Below, piece after piece: positions 9,107 to 17,710 of a stretch of DNA of 64,000 nucleotides. Under the pieces are notes generated by a model. That model ran no database searches, was not told where the DNA came from, and worked only from the letters and a program-made list of their open reading frames with translations. Every line of letters starts with the position of its first letter. Position 1 is the first letter of the stretch. The stretch is from Streptomyces fumanus (lineage in GTDB: Bacteria > Actinomycetota > Actinomycetes > Streptomycetales > Streptomycetaceae), in NCBI RefSeq assembly GCF_014655295.1, contig NZ_BNBI01000003.1, positions 434,001-498,000 on the forward strand. The letters run 5' to 3'. A program made the translations under genes and the position numbers.

Positions 9107-10435
9107 ATGCCCGCACGCCCGACCCTGCTCGCCGCGGCCACCGCCGCCGTCGCCCTCGCCCTCGGCGCCCAGACCGTCCCCGCCGCGGCGGCCGACGCCT
9201 CGGCGTCGGTGATCTCCCGCGGAGTGCGGATACCGGAGTTCTACAACCCGCCGTCGACGCTGCCGGGGGCCGACGGCACGCTGGTGCGCACCGAGCCGCT
9301 CCGCCTCGCCCTGAGCCTGCCGAGCCTGGGCGGCCCGCTGCCGGGCCGGGCCACCCGGCTGATGTACAAGTCCACGGACGCCGGCGGCGGCCCGGTCGCC
9401 GTCACCGGCGCCTACATAGAACCGACCGCCCAGTGGCGCGGCGACGGCCCCCGCCCGCTGGTGGTGGTCGCCCCCGGCACCATGGGCCAGGGCGACCAGT
9501 GCGCCGCCTCGATGGGCCTGGAGCACCCGCTGCGGCTCAACGGCGAGACGGTGTCGGTCGGCTACGAGGACCTGTCGGTCTACCGGCTGCTGGCCCGGGG
9601 CGTCGCGGTCGTCGTCACCGACTACGTGGGCCTGGGCGCCACCGACCGGCTGCACACCTACGTCAACCGCGTCGACGGCGCGCACGCCGTGCTGGACGCC
9701 GTACGCGCCGCCCGGTCCCTGGAGTCGGCCTCCGTCACCGAGGACTCGCCGGTGGGGCTGTTCGGCTACAGCCAGGGCGGCGGCGCCACCGCCGCGGCGG
9801 CCGAGCTCCAGCCGTCCTACGCCCCCGACGTGGAACTCGCGGGCACCTACTCGGGTGCGCCGCCCGCCGATCTGACCGAGGTCACCGAGGGCATAGACGG
9901 CAGCGACCTGGCGGGCGCGCTGGGCTGGTCGCTCAACGGCTTCCTGCAGACCGAGCCGGCGCTGCGGCCGATAGCCGACCGCTACCTCAACCCGGCGGGC
10001 CGGAAGGCGCTGGAGGACCTGTCCACCGCGTGCGTGGGCGACGCCCTGTTCGGCTACGCCTACCGGCGCAGCAGCTCCTGGACCACCACCGGGCAGTCGC
10101 TGGGCGAGATCATCGAGGCCGAGCCCGTCCTCCAGGCGTTCCTGGCCAAGCAGCGCATCGGCACCCTCAAGCCGGCGGGCCCGGTCCGGGTGGCCACCGG
10201 CGTCAACGACGATCTGGTGCCGCACGGCCAGGCCCGACGGATGGCCGCCGACTGGTGCGCGCTGGGCGGCAAGGTCAGCTACGACCCGGTGCTGCTGCCC
10301 AGCGTCGGCAACTCCCTGCTCAACCACTTCGGGCCGCTGCTGAGCGACCAGGGCGACGCGATCTCCTGGCTCACCGACCGGCTCTCCGGGGAGCCGGCCG
10401 GGTCCAACTGCCGCGCCCTGCCGCTGCTGCCCTGA
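9107..10435 (+). CDS. Secreted alpha/beta-hydrolase lipase
   Basis: The product has 442 residues. AGGAGG six bases before ATG 9107 sets the start; a longer frame from 9023 lacks one. A Sec-type signal peptide (LLAAATAAVALALGAQTVPAAAA) is followed by an alpha/beta-hydrolase fold. The nucleophile elbow is GYSQGG, with an upstream VVVAPGTMGQGDQCA oxyanion region and a C-terminal NHFGP carrying the likely catalytic His. The overall pattern resembles the secretory (LIP) lipase family and Streptomyces extracellular lipases. It should hydrolyse esters outside the cell. It converges on the sigma-factor gene with a gap of only twelve bases. Confidence 0.85.
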   Translation: MPARPTLLAAATAAVALALGAQTVPAAAADASASVISRGVRIPEFYNPPSTLPGADGTLVRTEPLRLALSLPSLGGPLPGRATRLMYKSTDAGGGPVAVTGAYIEPTAQWRGDGPRPLVVVAPGTMGQGDQCAASMGLEHPLRLNGETVSVGYEDLSVYRLLARGVAVVVTDYVGLGATDRLHTYVNRVDGAHAVLDAVRAARSLESASVTEDSPVGLFGYSQGGGATAAAAELQPSYAPDVELAGTYSGAPPADLTEVTEGIDGSDLAGALGWSLNGFLQTEPALRPIADRYLNPAGRKALEDLSTACVGDALFGYAYRRSSSWTTTGQSLGEIIEAEPVLQAFLAKQRIGTLKPAGPVRVATGVNDDLVPHGQARRMAADWCALGGKVSYDPVLLPSVGNSLLNHFGPLLSDQGDAISWLTDRLSGEPAGSNCRALPLLP

Positions 10436-10447
10436 ACCGCTCCCGGC

Positions 10448-11299
10448 TCACTTGGTGGTGAGCATGCCCTCGCGCAGCTTGGCCAGGGTGCGCGAGAGCA
10501 GCCGGGAGACGTGCATCTGGGAGACGCCGAGCCGCTCGCCGATCTGCGCCTGGGTCAGCTCCTCCACGAACCGCATGTGGATGATCTGCCGGTCGCGGTC
10601 GGCGAGCTGGGCGATCAGCGGGGCGAGCGCGTGGAAGTCCTCCACCAGCTCCAGCGCCGCGTCCTCGGTGCCGATGAAGTCGGCGAGCACGGTCTCGCCG
10701 TCCTCGCTGCCGCCGAGCGCGGCGTCCAGGGAGGAGGAGTTGTAGCCGTTGGCGGCCAGCCGGGCCTCCACCACCTCGTCCTCGGACAGGCTCATCAGCT
10801 CGGCCAGTTCCTTCACGGTCGGGGTGCGGCCCAGGCGGCTGCGCAGCTCGTCCGTCGCCTTGGCCAGCTCCACCCGCGCCTCCTGGAGCCGGCGCGGCAC
10901 GTGCACCGCCCAGGAGGTGTCGCGGAAGAACCGCTTGATCTCGCCGACGATGTAGGGCACGGCGAAGGAGGTGAACTCCACCTCGCGGGTCAGCTCGAAC
11001 CGGTCGATCGCCTTGATCAGGCCGATCATGCCGACCTGCACGATGTCCTCGCGCTCCTCCGGACCCCGGCTGCGGAACCGGGAGGCCGCGTACCGCACGA
11101 GGGACATGTTCATCTCGATCAGCGTGTTGCGCGCGTACTGGTACTCGGGCGTGCCCTCCTCCAGCACCGCGAGCTGGTCGAAGAAGAGCCGCGACAGCTC
11201 GCGGGCGTCCTTGGGGGCCACCTTCGAGGGGTCGGCGACCGTGGGCAGCCGGACCGCTTCCTCCTGGACGTCCGTCTTCCGCGTCGTCGCCGCCGTCAT
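10448..11299 (-). CDS. SigB/SigF-family RNA polymerase sigma factor
   Basis: The product has 283 residues. Region 2 is visible in NMSLVRYAASRFRSRGPEEREDIVQVGMIGLIKAIDRFE. Region 3 follows (RTPTVKELAELMSLSEDEVVEA), then region 4 with the helix-turn-helix LTQAQIGERLGVSQMHVSRLL. This is the SigB/SigF group that controls stress and spore maturation in Streptomyces. The start is ATG 11299 behind GAGGG; the reading frame stays open far upstream, but that stretch has no homology. No anti-sigma or anti-anti-sigma gene adjoins it, unusual for this group. Which of the several paralogues it is cannot be told. Confidence 0.9.
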   Translation of the reverse strand: MTAATTRKTDVQEEAVRLPTVADPSKVAPKDARELSRLFFDQLAVLEEGTPEYQYARNTLIEMNMSLVRYAASRFRSRGPEEREDIVQVGMIGLIKAIDRFELTREVEFTSFAVPYIVGEIKRFFRDTSWAVHVPRRLQEARVELAKATDELRSRLGRTPTVKELAELMSLSEDEVVEARLAANGYNSSSLDAALGGSEDGETVLADFIGTEDAALELVEDFHALAPLIAQLADRDRQIIHMRFVEELTQAQIGERLGVSQMHVSRLLSRTLAKLREGMLTTK

Positions 11300-11494
11300 G
11301 ATGTGCCCTCCCGAGTCGTCCGGTCCCCGTGCCGTGCCGGTGCGCGCCGGCAACAGGTCGCTTACCCCGACTTCGCCCGGACAGTCCTGGTGACGCTCGT
11401 CACATCCGGAGGTGCGGACCGGGGCACCTCCGGTCCGGGGGCGGCCCCGGGACCGGTCGGTACGATCGCGGCGGCGGGCGAGTGAGGAGCGGTC

Positions 11495-12535
11495 GTGACG
11501 GCCAGACCCAGGATCAAGGACGTGGCGGAGTACGCGGGCGTCTCCCCCAAGACCGTCTCCAATGTGATCAACGACTTCGAGCATGTGTCGGAACGGACCC
11601 GGGCCGCCGTCCGGGAGGCCATCGAGGCGCTCGGCTACCGCGTCAACCTGGCCGGACGGCAACTGCGCCGGGGCCGTACGGGCATGATCACGCTGGCCGT
11701 GCCGGAGCTGGACATCGCCTACTTCGCGGAGCTGGCCCAGCGGGTGACGGCCGAGGCGGACCGGCGGGGCCTGACCGTGCTGCTGCACCCGACCGGCGGG
11801 GTGCGCGAGCGGGAGCTGGCCGCGCTGCGCGGCTTCGACGCGCAGTTCTCCGACGGAGTGGTGCTCAGCCCGCTGGCCCTGCTCCCCGAGGACCTGGCCG
11901 GACGGGACCGGCGGCTGCCGGTGGTGCTGCTCGGGGAGCGGCCCGCCGACGGGGGCACCGACCACGTGGGCATCGACAACGTCCGGGCCGCCCGGGAGGC
12001 CACCGAGCACCTGCTGGCCCGGGGCCGCCGCCGGATCGCCGTGCTGGGCGGCGCGGTCCGGGGCCGGCAGGGCACCGGCAGGCTGCGCACCGACGGCCAC
12101 CGGGCGGCGCTGGCCGCGGCCGGGCTGCCGTTCGACCCGGCACTGGTGGTGCCGGTCGCGGAGTACCACTGGCGGGACGGCGCCCGGGCCGCGGCCGGGG
12201 TGCTGCGGGCGCCCCGGCCGCCGGACGCGCTGCTGTGCATGAACGACCAGCTCGCGCTGGGCGCGCTGCGGGCGGCGCACGAGGCCGGGCGGTCGGTGCC
12301 GGGCGACCTCGACGTGGTGGGGTTCGACGACATCGAGGCCGCGCGGTTCAGCGTGCCGACGCTGACCAGCGTGGCGCCGGACAAGGAGGCGATCGCGCGG
12401 GCCGCGGTGGCGCTGCTGCTGGCCCGCGTCGACCGGCCGGAGGCGGCACCGGCCCGGGACGAGGTGACCGGGCACCGGCTCGTCGTCCGGGAGAGCAGCG
12501 GCGGCCCCGCCCGCCCCGGCGCCGGCTCGCGGTAA
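11495..12535 (+). CDS. LacI-family transcriptional regulator
   Basis: The product has 346 residues. The N-terminal helix-turn-helix RIKDVAEYAGVSPKTVSNVIND is followed by the hinge helix (AGRQLRRGRTG) and a periplasmic-binding-protein-like effector domain. The GTG start has AGGAG seven bases upstream. LacI regulators usually control nearby sugar or small-metabolite genes. Here the next gene on the strand is an MHS-family transporter 196 bases downstream, a plausible but unproven target. It diverges from the sigma-factor gene. Confidence 0.9.
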   Translation: MTARPRIKDVAEYAGVSPKTVSNVINDFEHVSERTRAAVREAIEALGYRVNLAGRQLRRGRTGMITLAVPELDIAYFAELAQRVTAEADRRGLTVLLHPTGGVRERELAALRGFDAQFSDGVVLSPLALLPEDLAGRDRRLPVVLLGERPADGGTDHVGIDNVRAAREATEHLLARGRRRIAVLGGAVRGRQGTGRLRTDGHRAALAAAGLPFDPALVVPVAEYHWRDGARAAAGVLRAPRPPDALLCMNDQLALGALRAAHEAGRSVPGDLDVVGFDDIEAARFSVPTLTSVAPDKEAIARAAVALLLARVDRPEAAPARDEVTGHRLVVRESSGGPARPGAGSR

Positions 12536-12731
12536 CGGGACCGCTTCCCCTCCCCCGCCACCTGTTCGGCCCTGCCCCCGCCGTCCCGTCCGTCCTGCGT
12601 GGTCCGGCGCACACCAGCGGCCCCGTGTGGGCGCGGTCAGCCGGGGCAGCAGCCCTGGCGTGCGCCGGACGATCAGTGCGGCACAGAATTCGCTCAGGCG
12701 AAAGCAGTGAACGGAACAGAAAGGCGGCAGT

Positions 12732-14270
12732 GTGGTCGACGCCAAGCCCGACGGCCGGTCGGGTCCCCTGGGCCGGATGAAGACGCCGAAAGCAGTCGCG
12801 AAGCTGCCCCGGCAGGTCCGGGACGAGCTGACCCGTCGGCTGCGGCGGAACAAGGGCGCCTTCCGCGAGGAGGACGTACAGGTCGTCGAGGCGCCCCTGC
12901 TCAAACGCGCGGTGGGCGCCTCCGCGCTCGGCAACTGCATGGAGTGGTTCGACTTCGGGGTCTACAGCTACCTCGCCGCCACCCTCGGCAAGGTGTTCTT
13001 CCCCGGCGCCTCCCCGGGCGCCCAGCTCATCTCCTCGTTCGCGACCTTCGCCGCGGCGTTCGTGGTCCGTCCGCTGGGCGGTCTGGTCTTCGGCCCGCTC
13101 GGGGACCGCATCGGCCGGCAGAAGGTGCTCGCCACCACCATGATCATGATGGCGGCCGGCACCTTCGCCATCGGCCTGATCCCCAGCTACGCCACGATCG
13201 GCATCGCGGCCCCGGTGCTGCTGCTGCTCGCCCGGATGGTGCAGGGCTTCTCCACCGGCGGCGAGTACGGCGGCGCCACCACCTTCGTCGCGGAGTACTC
13301 GCCGGACCGCCGCCGCGGCTTCCTGTCCAGTTGGCTGGATTTCGGCACCTTCGTCGGCTACGCCCTCGGTTCGGCGCTGGTCACCGTGCTGAACCTGGCG
13401 CTCAGCGACGACCAGATGCTCTCCTGGGGCTGGCGGCTGCCCTTCCTGATCGCCGGCCCGCTGGGCGTCATCGGCCTCTACATGCGGATGAAGCTGGAGG
13501 AGTCCCCCGCCTTCCAGCAGCAACTGGACGAGCACGAGAAGAGCCTCGCGCAGGAGTCGGCGGGCAGCGAGTTCCGCACCATCGTCCGGCGGCACTGGCG
13601 GCCGCTGCTGGTCTGCATGGGCCTGGTGCTGCTCTACAACGTCACCAACTACATGGTCACCGGCTACCTGCCGACGTACCAGACCGAGACGCTGGGCCGC
13701 TCCAGCAGCTTCGCCGATGTGCTGGTGCTGATCGGGATGCTGTGGATCGTGGTGCTGATCACCTTCCTCGGCCGGCTCAGCGACCGGGTGGGCCGGCGTC
13801 CGCTGTACGCGGGCGGCGCGGCGGCGATGATCGTGCTGGCGGTGCCCGCCTTCCTGCTGCTCAAGGCGGGCGGCACGGCCGGGCCGGTCCTCGGGGTGCT
13901 GCTGCTGTCCACGCTGCTGGCCTGCTTCGCCGCGCCGAGCGCCGCCACGCTGCCCGCGCTGTTCCCGACGGCGGTGCGGTACGCGGCGATGGGCATCGGC
14001 TTCAACTTCGCCGTCGCCGCGTTCGGCGGCACCACCCCGCTGTTCACCGAGGCCCTGGTCAATGTCTCGGGCGACGACCTGGTCCCCGCGTACTACCTGA
14101 TGGTGGCCGGTGCGATCGGGCTGATCACCGTGAAGTTCCTGCCGGAGAGCGCGCAGGTGCCGCTGCACGGTTCGCAGCCGATGGTCGGGTCGCGCACCGA
14201 GCAGCGGGAGCTGATCAGCACCTCCCAGGAGCTCTACCGCTTCTCCAAGGAACGCTCCAAGGTCCGCTGA
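12732..14270 (+). CDS. MFS transporter, metabolite:H+ symporter (ProP-like)
   Basis: The product has 512 residues and about twelve transmembrane segments. NCMEWFDFGVYSYLAATLGKVFF and PLGGLVFGPLGDRIGRQKVL (the MFS loop 2-3 motif) identify the MHS branch, which carries proline, betaine, citrate or ketoglutarate with protons. A 55-residue hydrophilic N-terminal extension, rich in basic residues, precedes the first helix. GTG 12732 has AAAGG upstream. Its 3' end overlaps the convergent EamA gene by 37 bases. The substrate is not predictable from the sequence alone. Confidence 0.85.
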   Translation: MVDAKPDGRSGPLGRMKTPKAVAKLPRQVRDELTRRLRRNKGAFREEDVQVVEAPLLKRAVGASALGNCMEWFDFGVYSYLAATLGKVFFPGASPGAQLISSFATFAAAFVVRPLGGLVFGPLGDRIGRQKVLATTMIMMAAGTFAIGLIPSYATIGIAAPVLLLLARMVQGFSTGGEYGGATTFVAEYSPDRRRGFLSSWLDFGTFVGYALGSALVTVLNLALSDDQMLSWGWRLPFLIAGPLGVIGLYMRMKLEESPAFQQQLDEHEKSLAQESAGSEFRTIVRRHWRPLLVCMGLVLLYNVTNYMVTGYLPTYQTETLGRSSSFADVLVLIGMLWIVVLITFLGRLSDRVGRRPLYAGGAAAMIVLAVPAFLLLKAGGTAGPVLGVLLLSTLLACFAAPSAATLPALFPTAVRYAAMGIGFNFAVAAFGGTTPLFTEALVNVSGDDLVPAYYLMVAGAIGLITVKFLPESAQVPLHGSQPMVGSRTEQRELISTSQELYRFSKERSKVR

Positions 14271-15169
14271 CCCCCGCCCGGCGCGGCGCGGCGGCGCCGG
14301 GACAGCGCGCCCGACCCGAGGGCGACCCCGGCGCAGACCAGGGCGCTGCCCGCGGCCTGGGCGGGACCGTAGGCGCCGGTGCCGGCCAGCGGGGCGGTAC
14401 CGGCGGCGGCGACCGGGATGAGCCCGGAGAACAGGGTGGCGCGCTCGGCGCCGAGCCGCCGCAGCCCGCTGTACCAGCAGACGAAGCCGACGACGGTGAC
14501 CACGACCGCCTGCCACAGCAGCGCCGCCGCCTCGGTGCCGTCCGGCACGCGCAGCCACCCGGCTCCGTCGGCCAGCACCCCGGCCGCCGCCGACTCGGCG
14601 GCGGCGATCGCGCACACGGCGGCGGACAGCAGTTTCGGCCCCAGCGGACGGACGACGGGCACGGCGAGCACGGCGAAGCCGACCTCGCCGAGCAGGGCGC
14701 AGCCGGAGAACGCGAGCCCCGCGCCGTCGGTGCGGCCCCAGCCCTGCACGGTGAACGCCCCGACGGCCACCAGCAGCGCCCCGTACAGCACCGGGCGCCG
14801 GGGCCGGCGGCCGTCCAGCAACGGCACCAGGACGGCGACCACGACGGGCGCGCAGCCGACCAGGACGCCGGGGACCGCCGGTTCGGCGGTGCGCTCGGCG
14901 GCGAGGACGGCCAGGTTGAAGCCGACCATGCCGACGGCCGCGAGCAGCGCCAGTCGCACCCACTGCCGGGGCCGCAGCGCGGCCAGCCTCCTCCTGGCGT
15001 CGGCCCGGTCGAGCAGCGGCACCAGCAGGGCGCAGGCGAGCGCGTAGCGCAGGAACTGGCCGCCCGCGTACGGGTAGGCGCCGAGCAGGCTGTTGGCGGT
15101 GAAGGAGCCGCCGACGAGGACACAGGCGAACGCGGCGGACAGGGCGCCGCGCGTGGTGGTGGCGTTCAT
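14234..15169 (-). CDS. EamA/DMT-superfamily transporter
   Basis: The product has 311 residues in ten predicted membrane helices arranged as two EamA repeats. FACVLVGGSFTANSLLG (residues about 14-30) and the GYPYAGGQFLRYALAC-like helix 2 fit drug/metabolite exporters. GAERATLFSGLIPVAA in the second half is the typical repeat signature. Such proteins export amino acids or small metabolites. A dense set of GGACC inverted repeats lies just upstream (15183-15213), suggesting its own regulator. Confidence 0.83.
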   Translation of the reverse strand: MNATTTRGALSAAFACVLVGGSFTANSLLGAYPYAGGQFLRYALACALLVPLLDRADARRRLAALRPRQWVRLALLAAVGMVGFNLAVLAAERTAEPAVPGVLVGCAPVVVAVLVPLLDGRRPRRPVLYGALLVAVGAFTVQGWGRTDGAGLAFSGCALLGEVGFAVLAVPVVRPLGPKLLSAAVCAIAAAESAAAGVLADGAGWLRVPDGTEAAALLWQAVVVTVVGFVCWYSGLRRLGAERATLFSGLIPVAAAGTAPLAGTGAYGPAQAAGSALVCAGVALGSGALSRRRRAAPGGGQRTLERSLEKR

Positions 15170-15182
15170 GACAGCGACGGTA

Positions 15183-15213
15183 GGGACCGCGGTGGTCCCC
15201 CTTCGAGGACCAC
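15183..15213. promoter_or_regulatory. Candidate operator: clustered GGACC inverted repeats before the EamA gene
   Basis: GGGACC (15183-15188) pairs with GGTCCC (15194-15199), and GTGGTCC (15192-15198) pairs with GGACCAC (15207-15213). One more GGACC follows near 15231. The cluster lies 14-62 bases upstream of the EamA start. It is consistent with an operator, but no cognate regulator gene is adjacent. Confidence 0.35.
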
Positions 15214-15247
15214 TTGGCGGGCGCTGTCGGGGACCAATCAGCCGCGG

Positions 15248-15727
15248 TCAGATGTCGTGCCGCGGCGGCCGGTCGGAGTCGGGCCAGAGGTAGGGCAGGT
15301 CGTCGGGGACGCCGGGGAAGAGCGGGGCGTAGGTGTCGGGGTCCTTGCGGACCAGGGCCGAGCGGTGGCTGACGTGGAAGGCTTCGTCGCCGAGCCAGGG
15401 CGGCAGCTCCCCGGCGCGGGCCAGCGTCGCCTGGTCGCGCACGGGCGCGCCGGGGTGGAGGTCGGCGAGCCCGGCGACGAGGGAGGCGGCGACGCTGTCC
15501 TGGTGCCCCAGCTCCCGCCAGACCCGGCAGATCTCCAGGCCGTAGCGGACCAGGGCCTCCTCGTACCCGGTCCACATCCGCACCGCCGGGTGCCGGCGCC
15601 AGCCGTAGCCGGGGACGGTCAGGCCGCGCAGCACCTGGAGCGCCTCGACGCGCTGTTTGCCCAGGCGGCGGCGGTCCAGGACGAGGGCCGACTCGTGGAA
15701 GCCGGGGTGCGGCAGGAAGGTCTGCAC
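15248..15727 (-). CDS. MSMEG_6728-like conserved protein, last gene of the crtI unit
   Basis: The product has 159 residues. GTG 15727 has GAGGAG five to six bases upstream. TFLPHPGFHESALVLDRRRLGKQRVEALQVLR near the start and GYGWRRHPAVRMWTGYEEALVRYGLEICR are the conserved blocks of the MSMEG_6728 family. That family shows distant similarity to pyrimidine-dimer glycosylase-type proteins; no activity is established. It sits 17 bases after the Rieske gene in the crtI-crtB direction. A photo-damage role next to carotenoid genes is attractive but only inferred. Confidence 0.75.
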   Translation of the reverse strand: MQTFLPHPGFHESALVLDRRRLGKQRVEALQVLRGLTVPGYGWRRHPAVRMWTGYEEALVRYGLEICRVWRELGHQDSVAASLVAGLADLHPGAPVRDQATLARAGELPPWLGDEAFHVSHRSALVRKDPDTYAPLFPGVPDDLPYLWPDSDRPPRHDI

Positions 15728-15744
15728 GGTGTGCTCCTCGCGGG

Positions 15745-16746
15745 TCAGCCGGGGAAGAGGCCCCGGTCGAGGAGGTGCCGGCGCCGTTCGGCGTAGGCGA
15801 GGTCGTCGCGCCACAGGCGGCCGGCGGCGGCGCTCATCAGGGGCCGCAGGGCGGGTGCGAGCCGCCGGGCGAGGGCGAAGCCGGGCCGGTCGGAGGTGGC
15901 GAGGACGGCCTCGGTGACGGCGGTGCGGGGCCGGCCCAGGTCGTCGGGGGCGAGCGGGGTGGCGTGGGTCTCGACCACCGAGCCGGTGCCCTCGCCCTCG
16001 GTGATCCGCATGACCACGGTACGGGGTCCGGGCGCGGTGAACTCGGCTCGGACCGGGACGACCAGGCGCCGGGTGACCCGGAAGGAGACGTCCACCGTGA
16101 AGCGGTCGTCCGCGTCTCTCCCGCCGGGTTCCGCGACCACGGTGAGGTCGGTGAAGGAGTACGGGTGGAACCAGGCGCCGTGCCAGGGGTCGAGGCGGTT
16201 GGCGAGCACGTCCTCGGGGGCGCAGCGGCCGACGCCCCGCCACACCGACCGGACGGCCGAGGCGAGCGGCGGCCGGACCGGCGGCGCGGGGGCGTCGGTG
16301 GGTTCCTCGCCGCCGGCCCGGTCCAGGCGGACCCAGGCGAGCACGCCGTCGTCGTGGACGGGGAGGGGTTCCCATCCGGCGTACGGGGTGCCGTCGAGGG
16401 CGAGTCCGTGCCAGTGGCAGACCAGGGTGCCGCACCGCACCGGGCTGCCGGCCAGCGGGGCGCCGAGGTGCGGGCAGATCCCCGGTCCGCCGACCAGGCG
16501 GCCCCGGGCGTCCCGCCACAGGACGACCTCGACGCCGGCGACGGTCTCCGCGAGCGGCCGGCCGGGCCGGGCGCCGGGGGCGGCGCCGACGACGTACCAG
16601 TTGCCGCCGGGGCGCGCGAGGGCCCGCTTCAGGGCCGCGTCGATGACGGCGGGCCGGGCCTCGCGCCAGGTCGGCCGCTGCCGCTCCCAGCGCACCGGGC
16701 GGCCCAGCCGCAAGGGGTAGCGGCCGTTACGGGGTTCAGTGCTCAT
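15745..16746 (-). CDS. Rieske [2Fe-2S] protein with DUF5914 domain, carotenoid-linked
   Basis: The product has 333 residues. The Rieske cluster ligands appear as CPHLG and CHWHG (about residues 92-112), in a domain preceded by [14 protein letters not shown]. The C-terminal 190 residues form the DUF5914 domain ([16 protein letters not shown] and a beta-rich core), which resembles the catalytic part of Rieske non-heme oxygenases. The start overlaps the end of crtB by 11 bases, so translation is coupled. It probably oxidises a carotenoid or end product, or supplies electrons to that step; that role is inferred from position. Confidence 0.8.
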   Translation of the reverse strand: MSTEPRNGRYPLRLGRPVRWERQRPTWREARPAVIDAALKRALARPGGNWYVVGAAPGARPGRPLAETVAGVEVVLWRDARGRLVGGPGICPHLGAPLAGSPVRCGTLVCHWHGLALDGTPYAGWEPLPVHDDGVLAWVRLDRAGGEEPTDAPAPPVRPPLASAVRSVWRGVGRCAPEDVLANRLDPWHGAWFHPYSFTDLTVVAEPGGRDADDRFTVDVSFRVTRRLVVPVRAEFTAPGPRTVVMRITEGEGTGSVVETHATPLAPDDLGRPRTAVTEAVLATSDRPGFALARRLAPALRPLMSAAAGRLWRDDLAYAERRRHLLDRGLFPG

Positions 16747-17710
16747 CCGTGTCCTCCCGCGGGTCGTGGGTGCGGCGGGCGCGCAGTTGGGCGGCGAGCG
16801 CCCGGGTGAGCCCGTCGGCGGCGACGGCCGCGCGGCGCCGGCGCGGCACCACCGCCCGCCGGTGCAGCACCGCGTGCCCGCCCTCCCGGATGGTGTCGAG
16901 GATGTTGCGGTACAGCACGTAGGCGGTGCGGATGCAGGGCCGGGCCACCGGGTCCAGCATGGCCAGGCCGGGCGCGGCCTGGCGGTAGACGGACCGGGTG
17001 AGGTCCTCGGCGGCCCGCAGCGCGGCGGTGATCCGCGCGTCGTGGCGGCCGGTGCGCCGGCTCCACTCCAGCAGGGCCCGGTCGGCGCCGTGCGCGGCCA
17101 GCAGGTCCGCCGGGAGGTAGACCCGGCCCCGGTCGAGGTCCTCGCCGACGTCCCGCAGGAAGTTGGTCAGTTGGAAGGCGACGCCGAGGGCGGCGGCGTG
17201 CGGGGCGGCGGTGGCGCGGGCGGTGACGGTGCCCAGCACCGGCAGCATCTGCAGGCCGATGACCGCGGCCGAGCCGTGCATGTAGGCGCGCAGGTCGGCG
17301 TAGGTGGCGTAGTCGGTGACCGTGAGGTCGCTGCGCATGGACGCCATGAAGTCGGTGAAGTGCGCGGGGTCGATGGCGTACCGGGCGGCGGTGTCGGCGA
17401 CGGCGAGGACCACCGGCTCACCGGCCGGGCGGCCGCCCGCCAGGGCCGCGCGCAGCCGGGCGTCGAGCCGGTCCAGGGCGGCGGCGCGCTCGGCGGCGGT
17501 GGCGTCCGCGTGGAGGTCGTCGACGATGTCGTCGGCGTGGCGGGCGAACCCGTACAGGGCGTGCACGGCCGGCCGGCGGTCGGCGGGCAGCAGCCGGGTG
17601 GCCAGGAAGTAGGTGCGGCCGTGGCGGGCGTTGAGCCGCCGGCAGCGGGCGTAGGCGGCGCGCAGGCGGGGGTCGGTGACGCCGGCCGCGTCGAGTTCGC
17701 GGCGGGTCAC
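16736..17710 (-). CDS. crtB: Phytoene synthase
   Basis: The product has 324 residues. The enzyme joins two geranylgeranyl diphosphates head to head to give phytoene. The two Asp-rich motifs are visible: [12 protein letters not shown] (about residues 57-68) and [18 protein letters not shown] (about residues 190-207). YFLATRLLP near the N-terminus is the usual entry motif. GTG 17710 overlaps the stop of crtI (GTGA), giving tight coupling. The C-terminal tail is Arg-rich. The crtI-crtB order is the usual one in Streptomyces carotenoid clusters. Confidence 0.95.
   Translation of the reverse strand: MTRRELDAAGVTDPRLRAAYARCRRLNARHGRTYFLATRLLPADRRPAVHALYGFARHADDIVDDLHADATAAERAAALDRLDARLRAALAGGRPAGEPVVLAVADTAARYAIDPAHFTDFMASMRSDLTVTDYATYADLRAYMHGSAAVIGLQMLPVLGTVTARATAAPHAAALGVAFQLTNFLRDVGEDLDRGRVYLPADLLAAHGADRALLEWSRRTGRHDARITAALRAAEDLTRSVYRQAAPGLAMLDPVARPCIRTAYVLYRNILDTIREGGHAVLHRRAVVPRRRRAAVAADGLTRALAAQLRARRTHDPREDTDEH

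Noticed and set aside
11300..12940. Upstream extension of the sigma-factor frame
   Set aside because: The frame happens to lack stops, but homology starts at the ATG at 11299 behind a ribosome binding site.
12348..15796. Very long open frames on both strands across the LacI, transporter and EamA genes
   Set aside because: They are out-of-frame shadows in GC-rich DNA. The translations are Pro/Arg/Ala-rich with no family motifs, while the real genes there have clear domains.
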